Source of the DNA: Candidatus Igneacidithiobacillus taiwanensis
Lineage (GTDB): Bacteria > Pseudomonadota > Gammaproteobacteria > Acidithiobacillales > Acidithiobacillaceae
Assembly (NCBI GenBank): GCA_002341825.1
Contig: DDOU01000169.1
Span: 2,075 to 8,868, forward strand
Direction of reading: 5' to 3'
Length of the DNA stretch: 6,794 bases
A program made the position numbers and the translations under genes. Every line of letters begins with the position of its first letter. Position 1 is the stretch's first letter. Positions 1 to 6,794 of this stretch are shown piece by piece. The notes under the pieces are model-generated. The model saw nothing but the letters and a program-made list of their open reading frames with translations. It had not been told where the DNA came from and ran no database searches.

Positions 1-123
1 GCCGAGCTCTTGACCCAGATTGGCGTCAAAAAGGCGCAGGGCTACTGGTTTGCCCGGCCGGGCCCGGCGGCCGCGATCGATACCTGGCTCGAAAAAGAGA
101 CCTGCAGCGTGAGCGCCGGATAG
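1..123 (+). CDS. C-terminal end of an EAL-domain protein (partial)
   Basis: Frame 1 is open from the window edge to TAG at 121-123, giving 40 residues. The segment GVKKAQGYWFARPGPA matches the end of EAL phosphodiesterase domains, where a Gly-x-x-x-x-QGY-x-F-x-RP-x-P motif forms the last strand and loop before a final helix (here AAAIDTWLEKE). EAL domains hydrolyse cyclic di-GMP in the cytoplasm and are often joined to GGDEF, PAS or membrane domains. Those domains and the catalytic residues lie outside the window, so activity and domain architecture cannot be judged. The protein ends about ten residues after the EAL fold, so EAL is its last domain. The link from c-di-GMP to the polysaccharide gene manC downstream is only suggestive, because 640 bp and a possible element boundary separate them. 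Confidence 0.75.
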   Translation, partial: AELLTQIGVKKAQGYWFARPGPAAAIDTWLEKETCSVSAG

Positions 124-250
124 CGCGCTTTGTGCCGTCTTGGGTTGCCGGACTCAGACAGGCACCCTGACAGTGCTGGGTGGTATTGCTTCCAACGGCT
201 GACCTTCCGCAATACCCGGTAAAGACGGCCGACACGCCATTCGTGGCAAG
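124..250. other. Non-coding stretch rich in inverted repeats
   Basis: No convincing gene is visible here. Three pairs of perfect 8-base inverted repeats occur: 134-141 with 222-229, 161-168 with 249-256, and 182-189 with 209-216. The first two pairs interleave, so they cannot form one nested hairpin. A short hairpin (163-167 with 178-182) follows the EAL stop codon but has no T-run, so it is not a convincing terminator. The last arm runs into the tRNA-like sequence that begins at 251. Confidence 0.3.
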
Positions 251-289
251 GGTGCCCCCAGCGCGAATCGAATGCGTGACCTACTGCTT
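251..289 (-). repeat. tRNA 3'-half-like sequence, possible relict attachment site
   Basis: These 39 bases match positions 3332-3370, the 3' half of tRNA-Arg(CCU), at 30 of 39 positions without gaps and in the same orientation. Three blocks of eight are identical: the acceptor end, the T-loop segment, and the variable loop with the start of the anticodon stem. Read on the minus strand it gives a variable region, a TTCGATT T loop, a damaged T stem and an acceptor strand ending in ACC. No matching 5' half follows at 290-340, so this is not a whole tRNA gene. Integrases that use tRNA genes usually leave such a 3'-half copy at the far end of the element. Some of the identity comes from bases conserved in all tRNAs, so it could derive from a different tRNA. 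Confidence 0.5.
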
Positions 290-331
290 CTATCTTTATT
301 TTAGAACAAAGAGTTGGCGGCGTTCACATCG

Positions 332-615
332 TTACCTATCACCAACTATCATCCTTTGTAATTCTCTGAGTGTCGCGCCAGCATAGGGGGTTCTCGGCTC
401 AGACTTTTTTCGGTTCTGCTGTCGATGGTACGGTACAGGTATCGTTTCCCATCGATTTCTCGCCATCGCATGCTGCCGCGCACGCTGCTAGAGAGTAATC
501 GTTCAGCCTCTCGTCGGGCATCCCATACCTGGCAGATATCGAGGTATTGTCGTGCCTGTTCTGCTGCCAGGACGCCGCCGCCGATGGCAGTGTTTTCGAG
601 GGTGGGCCGTACCAA
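332..615 (-). pseudogene. Frameshifted N-terminal remnant resembling a GSU2403-type nucleotidyltransferase
   Basis: The minus strand reads QYLDICQVWDARREAERLL, then GSMRWREIDGKRYLYR, then RTEKSL. This pattern (a helix, GSMxWxxIxGxxYLYR, then KSLGPRSPETE) is how I remember the start of the GSU2403-family nucleotidyltransferase-fold proteins, often found in accessory regions. After KSL the frame goes wrong. Shifting by one base near 398-400 restores PRTP, as expected in KSLGPRSP, and the reading continues to a stop at 332-334. No catalytic nucleotidyltransferase domain follows, so most of the gene is gone. The 5' end is unclear: a TTG at 613-615 could start the frame, and TGA lies four codons further upstream. 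The family assignment is from memory and only moderately sure; the one-base break is seen directly. Confidence 0.45.
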
Positions 616-679
616 AGGTGTTGTTCAGAGGAGACATTACTGCTTTGGGCTAACAGCCAGAGTGGTGGACTCATGCACA

Positions 680-706
680 TTGTTGACTTGGCCTTGGGTG
701 GATAAT
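680..706 (+). promoter_or_regulatory. Possible sigma70-type promoter for manC
   Basis: GATAAT at 701-706 matches five of six bases of the -10 consensus. The best -35 candidate is TTGTTG at 680-685, with a short 15-bp spacer. An alternative TTGACT at 683-688 is too close to this -10. The site lies about 58 bp before the manC start. Weak evidence. Confidence 0.3.
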
Positions 707-763
707 AGCCTAGCCCGAGAAGTGCTCACAACGCCGAAAGCAAGAAGCCCCAGGAGAGCAAGC

Positions 764-2233
764 ATGACGGAGCAACGCAGCATCGTTCCTGTAGTACTGT
801 CTGGCGGTACTGGCAGCAGGCTCTGGCCACTTTCTCGCAGTTCTCATCCCAAACCCTTCATCCCCCTCCCCGATGGGGAAACTCTGATTCAAAAAACCCT
901 GAAACGCGTTGCCGCCTTACACAGTAGTTCCCCCCTCCTCACCGTCACCAACCGCGACTACTACTTTCTTACCCGAGATGCCTATAGCGACTGCTTGGCT
1001 GCGGACTCCGAACAGTCGATGCCCAACATGCATTACCTGCTCGAATCCCAGGCCCGTAATACCGCGCCGGCAATGGCCGTTGCTGCCCTCTGGGCGCAGC
1101 AGGAGATCGGTCCCGACGCTGTGCTCCTCGTCCTCCCCAGTGATCACTTGATTCCAGACGCCACTGCCTTCACCGAGGCCGTGGATCGCGCAGCAGCCAT
1201 GGCCGCAGACGGCTTCCTGGTAACCTTTGGTATTACCCCCACCAAGCCCGAAACCGGCTTCGGATATATTCGGGCAGGGGAGCCCTTGGCGGGGGGAGGC
1301 TATCGCGTCGCCCGATTCGTCGAGAAGCCCGATGCCCTCACCGCCGAGCGCTATGTCGCAAGTGGCGAATATTATTGGAACTCGGGTATGTTTTGTATGC
1401 GTGCCGAAGATCTGTTGCGTGGCCTCGGTCAGCATGCCCCGGAAATTCATGACAATGCCCTAGTTTCTTGGCAGCAGGCCAAGCGCAATGGCGACACTTG
1501 GGAACTCGGCAGCGCATTTGCCTTGGCGCCGGACCTCTCCATCGACTACGCTCTCATGGAGCACTCCGAAGAGACGGCGGTGATCCCCGTCAGTTTCCAT
1601 TGGAATGACCTTGGCGCCTGGCGTTCCTACGGCGAGCTGCTCGATTGCGATGGCGACAACAACCGGATCATTGGTGGCGATACCATAATCGAGGACAGCT
1701 CTGGCTGCATCGTGTATAGTCCGCATCGCCTGACCGCCCTCCTTGGAGTGCAAGATCTCCTCGTCGTCGATACCCCAGACGCCCTGCTCATCGCCCGTAA
1801 AGAACGCGATCAGGACGTCAAGCGCATCGTCAGCCGACTCAAAAAACAAAGCAAACACCTGCTCGAAACCCATGTAACCGTGCATCGCCCTTGGGGTAGC
1901 TACACGGTGCTGGAAGAGGGGCACCACTTCAAGATAAAGCGAATCGTCGTCAAACCTGGGGAGCGCCTCTCTTTGCAAATGCATCACCATCGCAGCGAGC
2001 ATTGGATTGTCGTTTCCGGCACCGCCGAGGTAACCGTCGGTAAGGAAAACCGACTCATCATGACCAACGAGTCGACCTTCATCCCGGCTGGAACCACCCA
2101 TCGCTTGAGCAACCCTGGAGTTATCGATCTGGTGCTCATCGAGGTACAGAGTGGTGCGTATCTGGGTGAAGACGACATCGTCCGCTTTGAAGATGTCTAC
2201 GGACGGGCGGGCGCCGCGGAGCCGGTCGCTTAG
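764..2233 (+). CDS. manC: Mannose-1-phosphate guanylyltransferase / mannose-6-phosphate isomerase
   Basis: Bifunctional type II enzyme of 489 residues, close to the usual 470-490. It interconverts fructose-6-P and mannose-6-P, and makes GDP-mannose from mannose-1-P and GTP, in the cytoplasm, for exopolysaccharide or LPS sugars. Visible motifs: nucleotidyltransferase signature LSGGTGSRLWPLSR (12-25), HPKPF (28-32), E-x-x-ARNTAP (94-102), LPSDH (125-129), FVEKP (186-190) and WNSGMF (206-211). The C-terminal cupin isomerase domain begins near PWGSY (376-380), with QMHHHRSEHW (405-414) and H446 as likely metal ligands. The frame is open back to 425, but ATG 764 is chosen because AGGAG (752-756) lies seven bases before it, homology starts there, and the upstream part is antisense to a gene remnant. 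No manB, gmd or glycosyltransferase gene is adjacent, so phosphomannomutase must come from elsewhere. It lies between the two tRNA-like sequences and may be element cargo. Confidence 0.93.
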   Translation: MTEQRSIVPVVLSGGTGSRLWPLSRSSHPKPFIPLPDGETLIQKTLKRVAALHSSSPLLTVTNRDYYFLTRDAYSDCLAADSEQSMPNMHYLLESQARNTAPAMAVAALWAQQEIGPDAVLLVLPSDHLIPDATAFTEAVDRAAAMAADGFLVTFGITPTKPETGFGYIRAGEPLAGGGYRVARFVEKPDALTAERYVASGEYYWNSGMFCMRAEDLLRGLGQHAPEIHDNALVSWQQAKRNGDTWELGSAFALAPDLSIDYALMEHSEETAVIPVSFHWNDLGAWRSYGELLDCDGDNNRIIGGDTIIEDSSGCIVYSPHRLTALLGVQDLLVVDTPDALLIARKERDQDVKRIVSRLKKQSKHLLETHVTVHRPWGSYTVLEEGHHFKIKRIVVKPGERLSLQMHHHRSEHWIVVSGTAEVTVGKENRLIMTNESTFIPAGTTHRLSNPGVIDLVLIEVQSGAYLGEDDIVRFEDVYGRAGAAEPVA

Positions 2234-2260
2234 AGGCAGGCGAGTTCGGCGCCATCGGCT

Positions 2261-2297
2261 AAACCGAGGTGCTGCTTGTATGAACGTCCCCGGTTTT
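2261..2297 (+). terminator. Weak hairpin after manC, possible terminator
   Basis: Positions 2261-2269 (AAACCGAGG) pair with 2288-2296 (CCCCGGTTT) with one mismatch, around an 18-base loop. Only a short run of four T, part of it inside the stem, follows. It lies 28 bp past the manC stop. The long loop and short T-run make it a poor intrinsic terminator. Confidence 0.3.
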
Positions 2298-2316
2298 ACG
2301 CGATGCCGTACGTTCC

Positions 2317-2472
2317 ATGTGTAAAGATCCGGAAGATGACCAACTCCTGCACTGTCTGGACCGTGGTGCCAGTTTGGATCGCAAAAAGAATGCTGCGGCC
2401 AATGCTTGGAGAGCCGCGAGTATAGAGCGAGAGTCTTTGGTAACCGCTCATCGGGAAGCGGTGGCGCAGTGA
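2317..2472 (+). CDS. Possible 51-residue hypothetical protein
   Basis: ATG at 2317 opens 51 codons to TGA at 2470-2472, and the frame is open back to a TGA at 2280-2282. The product starts MCKDPEDDQLLHCLDRGASL, is hydrophilic, and is rich in Ala, Arg, Asp and Glu, consistent with two amphipathic helices. It has no signal peptide or membrane segment. I recognise no family. No convincing ribosome-binding site precedes the ATG, so it may be an unexpressed fragment of a larger decayed gene or chance. Its place between manC and the integrase remnant fits accessory DNA. Against it, the minus strand is also largely open here. Confidence 0.25.
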   Translation: MCKDPEDDQLLHCLDRGASLDRKKNAAANAWRAASIERESLVTAHREAVAQ

Positions 2473-2734
2473 CGTGATGATCGGCGACGCGCAGGGAGGA
2501 GAGATTCGCCAGGGTGCAGAAGGCTTGTCGCAAAGCACTCCCGACGACTGGTCATTCTGCTGGGGGAGCGGAATAGGCGGCGTTTTCGTGGCGATGGTGG
2601 GGAGTATCCCGGAGGGTGGCAAAAGCCCCTGGTTGTTGTGGTAGGCGCAGCATTGCCATTGCAGGGGCCTCGTGCTTGCAAGCTTTGATTGTGCCTATGT
2701 AGCCTCTTACGCCCAGCATGTAAAAACGGGATCG
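2473..2734. other. Stretch without a recognisable gene
   Basis: Short open frames exist on both strands, including a 55-codon plus-strand frame from ATG 2477 with no ribosome-binding site. None gives a recognisable protein. Integrase homology fades out at about 2735 and I could not find its C-terminal part (the HxLRH box and the tyrosine) here. I read it as scrambled remnant DNA. Confidence 0.35.
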
Positions 2735-3290
2735 GAGATCTGCGAGATCGGCGCGGCGGCAGGCCCGTGCGAAAGACAAATGGATGGCCTCGTAGGTAGT
2801 CCAAATACCCGCCCATCCATGAAACGCGGCAAGCCTCGCAAGACTTCCACTTCCACCGACGACAGTGGAACCGTGCGCGCTTCCGTTTTTTGTCTCCGGC
2901 CGTGGTACTGTGCGTTTGTTGAGGTCGATATGACTCCACAGCAAACCCGAGTACTGGACAGGGCGTTCGCCCGTCTCCTGATCCGTAGTGCCCTTGGTTT
3001 GCAGGATTTCGCCCGCCCGCCTGGCCGTTTCGACGGCAAAGCGCACCAAGGAAAGCAGCCGGGGGTTTTGCGCGCGGCGCGCAACAGGCGCAGTTCTTCA
3101 TTCCATGTAGGCGCCTATCTCGAGCCTTGGATTGGGAAGGCATCTTGATTTGCACACACGGGTTTCCCATAGATAGGGGGATGAAAATAGGAAATCTCAT
3201 GGCGCACTGTTTGCGTGGTAATCACCGTCGCAAGGCGGTTATCCCGATATTTGGCAATAATGGGGGGCGTTACGGCGGCGAGGCGGAAAT
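2735..3290 (-). pseudogene. Decayed phage-type tyrosine recombinase (integrase)
   Basis: Read on the minus strand from 3290, joining six segments in different frames gives an integrase in the right order. The segments are RLAAVTPPIIAKYRD...LATV...QTVRHEI (core-binding domain), GNPCVQIKMPSQSKARDRRL, EELRLLRAARKTPG, LLSLVRFAVETARRAGEIL then LLWSHIDLNKRTVPRPETKNG, EARTVPLSSVEVEVLRGLPR then DGRVFG, and TYEAIHLSFARACRRADLADLR. Frame changes fall near 3170, 3105, 3058, 2883 and 2800. A stretch of about 30 nt seems lost after HEISYF. An in-frame insert of about 54 nt (2948-3001) splits GEIL from GLLWSHIDL. The helix normally reading ETxMRRGE, which carries the first catalytic arginine, reads ETARRAGE. 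The downstream HxLRH box and tyrosine are missing. Such enzymes integrate phages and genomic islands at tRNA genes; this copy must be inactive. Its 5' end lies about 40 bp from the tRNA-Arg 3' end, the usual place for an integrase. Confidence 0.75.
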
Positions 3291-3330
3291 ATAAAGATGT
3301 CTAAAAAATACTATAGATTGCTAAGGTTAT

Positions 3331-3406
3331 TGGTGCCCCGGAACCGAATCGAACGGTTGACCTACCGCTTAGGAGGCGGTTGCTCTATCCACTGAGCTAC
3401 CGGGGC
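3331..3406 (-). tRNA. tRNA-Arg (anticodon CCU)
   Basis: The minus strand folds into a complete cloverleaf. The acceptor stem GCCCCGG (3400-3406) pairs with CCGGGGC (3335-3341). The D arm is GCTC...GAGC. The anticodon stem ACCGC/GCGGT encloses loop CTCCTAA (3369-3375) with anticodon CCT complementary to 3371-3373. The variable loop is AGGTC and the T arm AACCG-TTCGATT-CGGTT. The discriminator is A (3334) and the CCA end is encoded (3331-3333). It reads AGG codons, which are rare in many proteobacteria. All stems pair, so the gene looks functional. tRNA-Arg genes are common integration sites, and a decayed integrase lies directly beyond the 3' end. Confidence 0.95.
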
Positions 3407-3414
3407 GCAATGCA

Positions 3415-3444
3415 ATGCTAGCAAGAAAAGGCGCGGGCGCCCAA
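3415..3444 (-). promoter_or_regulatory. Possible promoter of tRNA-Arg(CCU)
   Basis: On the minus strand TTGGGC (3439-3444) and TAGCAT (3415-3420) are separated by 18 bases and end eight bases before the mature tRNA 5' end. The match to consensus is moderate: three of six bases at -35 and four of six at -10. Confidence 0.35.
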
Positions 3445-3523
3445 GCTGCCGAGGGCCTTGGCGAGCAAAACAGGCAAGCCAGTGACGTTTTCTTGCCAAA
3501 AATGGCCTCCTGCCCACTCGCGG

Positions 3524-3532
3524 TGCTACACT
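3524..3532 (+). promoter_or_regulatory. Extended -10 promoter element for the tetR-argB operon
   Basis: TGCTACACT contains a TG-N extension followed by TACACT (3527-3532), four of six matches to the -10 consensus. A weak -35-like TGGCCT lies 18 bases upstream (3503-3508). Transcription would start near 3539, inside the palindrome at 3538-3551. Confidence 0.4.
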
Positions 3533-3537
3533 GGCTG

Positions 3538-3551
3538 ACCGACGGGTCGGT
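3538..3551. promoter_or_regulatory. Palindromic candidate operator for the TetR regulator
   Basis: ACCGAC-GG-GTCGGT is a perfect 6-bp inverted repeat with a 2-bp spacer. It sits just downstream of the -10 element and 24 bp before the TetR start codon. TetR dimers typically bind such short palindromes over their own promoter, so autorepression is the natural reading. Binding itself is inferred from position and symmetry only. Confidence 0.5.
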
Positions 3552-3575
3552 ATTGCTTGGCCGCAGGAAACAGGT

Positions 3576-5757
<2,182 letters not shown>

Positions 5758-5759
5758 TT

Positions 5760-6773
5760 TTAGAAGATCGGGCGCAGGAAGCGTACCCAATCCGGCACGT
5801 TGCCAGTATCGACGGTCACCGTAGCGCTGGTGCCGATGCGCAGCGGCAGTTTAGGATCGGGATTCAGCACTTCGATACGCACTGGCACTCGCTGGGTGAC
5901 CTTTACCCAGTTGCCAGTGGCATTTTCCGGTGGCAAAAGAGAAAAGGCGTTGCCGGCGCCGCCACTCATGCTCACCACCCGACCCTTGAAGGCATGATTG
6001 GGATACATATCGATCTGGATGTCTGCCGCCAGCCCGGGATGAATCCGCTTGAGATCGGTCTCTTTGTAGTTGGCCTCGATCCAGTAGGCACCATTGCCAA
6101 TGAGAGGGAAGAGATCCTGATTGACGCTGGCGACATCGCCTACATGTATTTTGTCGACCTTGCTCACTACCCCGGTGATGGGAGCGTAAATGACCGTATC
6201 GGACAGATCGAGCTTGGCCATGCGTACGGCAGCCTCGGCGGCCTCGATCTTGGCCTGATTGAGGGCGCTCTGCGCGCTGGCGCCTGCGAGGGAGGCGCGA
6301 TTGGCCGCCATCTGTGCGGCAAATTCCGATGCTTTGGTTTGGGCATTATCGGCGGCCTGCGCGGATAGGTAGCGCTGGGCGGCGAGGGCCTTGGCGCGCT
6401 CGGCATTGCGCGCGGCGTTGCCATAATTGATTTGGTTGGCCTGGAGCTGCGCTTGGGCGGCGGCGATATTGGCAGCAATGGCCGCGCGTTGGCGCTCGGC
6501 CTGGGCGAGTTCGGCCTCGGCCTGCTGGAGCTTGTATTCGTAAGCGCGCGGGTCAATTTTGACGAGAGGCTGCCCTTTTTGCACAATCTGGTTGTCGTGA
6601 ACGTAGATTGCGACAATGCGTCCACTCACCCGTGGCGCAATGTTGACGACGTGGGCGTGCACATAGGCATCATCGGTGCTTGGATAGTAATCGGAGATTT
6701 GGAAATAGGCGTAGGCGCCAAAGACAACCAGCACAATGATGATCAGCACCGCAAACCGTTTCAACCAACGCAT
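5760..6773 (-). CDS. EmrA/HlyD-family periplasmic adaptor of a multidrug efflux pump
   Basis: Membrane fusion protein of 337 residues that links an inner-membrane transporter to an outer-membrane channel. One N-terminal membrane segment (about 7-24) with positive residues before it anchors the protein, the rest lying in the periplasm. STDDAYVHA (32-40) is the EmrA hallmark. The two halves of the lipoyl domain lie at about 44-74 and 194-226. Between them an Ala/Gln-rich helical hairpin (about 77-192) forms the coiled coil. A beta-barrel follows (about 228-262). The conserved stretch from GNAFSLLPPENATGNWVKV to QRVPVRI (274-300) is typical of EmrA/VceA partners of DHA2-type MFS pumps. It is shorter than E. 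coli EmrA (390), mainly in the hairpin. A ribosome-binding site GGAGAAGGA lies eight bases before the ATG. The EmrB-like transporter is not downstream, since the next gene is convergent, so it should lie beyond 6794 if linked at all. Confidence 0.92.
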   Translation of the reverse strand: MRWLKRFAVLIIIVLVVFGAYAYFQISDYYPSTDDAYVHAHVVNIAPRVSGRIVAIYVHDNQIVQKGQPLVKIDPRAYEYKLQQAEAELAQAERQRAAIAANIAAAQAQLQANQINYGNAARNAERAKALAAQRYLSAQAADNAQTKASEFAAQMAANRASLAGASAQSALNQAKIEAAEAAVRMAKLDLSDTVIYAPITGVVSKVDKIHVGDVASVNQDLFPLIGNGAYWIEANYKETDLKRIHPGLAADIQIDMYPNHAFKGRVVSMSGGAGNAFSLLPPENATGNWVKVTQRVPVRIEVLNPDPKLPLRIGTSATVTVDTGNVPDWVRFLRPIF

Positions 6774-6794
6774 GGCGAATATCCTTCTCCAGAA

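Noticed and set aside
290..340. 5' half of a tRNA completing the 251-289 sequence
   Set aside because: No acceptor strand complementary to the 3' end and no D arm could be found, so it is only a 3' half.
425..763. Upstream in-frame extension of manC (113 codons without a stop)
   Set aside because: ManC homology and a good ribosome-binding site start at ATG 764. The upstream frame is antisense to a recognisable gene remnant and does not look like a ManC N-terminus.
917..1450. Minus-strand 177-codon open frame
   Set aside because: Lies wholly inside manC and reads as a composition shadow of it.
1460..2533. Minus-strand 357-codon open frame
   Set aside because: Mostly antisense to manC. The product has no recognisable domain and its length is explained by the codon bias of manC on the other strand.
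2477..2644. Plus-strand 55-codon frame starting MIGDAQGGEIRQGAEG
   Set aside because: No ribosome-binding site, no family resemblance, and competing open frames on the other strand.
2672..3148. Plus-strand 158-codon open frame
   Set aside because: Antisense to the decayed integrase, which gives a coherent family match on the minus strand. This frame gives none.
3301..3330. Intrinsic terminator after tRNA-Arg
   Set aside because: A run of six T exists on the minus strand but only weak AT-rich pairing precedes it.

Overview
The window looks like chromosomal DNA from a GC-rich Gram-negative proteobacterium. The ArgB sequence, the EmrA-type pump subunit and the order TetR - argB - HAD nucleotidase all suggest a gamma/beta-proteobacterium or Acidithiobacillia. 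I favour an Acidithiobacillus-like host, but this rests on remembered protein style, not a search.

Left part (1-3330). The window opens with the last 40 codons of an EAL-domain protein. A 640-bp stretch follows. It holds a tRNA-like 3'-half sequence (251-289), a frameshifted minus-strand gene remnant resembling the GSU2403-type nucleotidyltransferase family (332-615), and the upstream region of manC. The intact gene manC (764-2233) makes GDP-mannose for surface polysaccharide. Beyond it are a weak hairpin, a possible 51-codon ORF and a heavily decayed tyrosine recombinase (about 2735-3290, minus strand). The recombinase can be read only by joining six segments in three frames. Its N-terminal side lies about 40 bp from the 3' end of an intact tRNA-Arg(CCU) gene (3331-3406, minus strand).

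The central inference is that 251 to about 3370 may be a relict integrative element at tRNA-Arg(CCU). The tRNA 3' half at one end and its degenerate copy (30/39 identical, no gaps, same orientation) at the other would be old attachment sites. manC would be the only clearly intact gene between them.

Right part (3407-6794). A TetR-family regulator, argB (N-acetylglutamate kinase) and a HAD pyrimidine 5'-nucleotidase-like gene form a tight operon with 4-nt stop/start overlaps. A perfect 6-2-6 palindrome sits just after an extended -10 box in front of the TetR gene, which suggests autoregulation and hence regulation of argB. Converging on this operon, with only 2 bp between stop codons, is a minus-strand EmrA/HlyD-type periplasmic adaptor. 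Its inner-membrane partner must lie outside the window.

I saw no CRISPR array, intact insertion sequence or clearly new multigene system. The unusual content is the decayed tRNA-associated element and the wiring of the TetR-argB operon.
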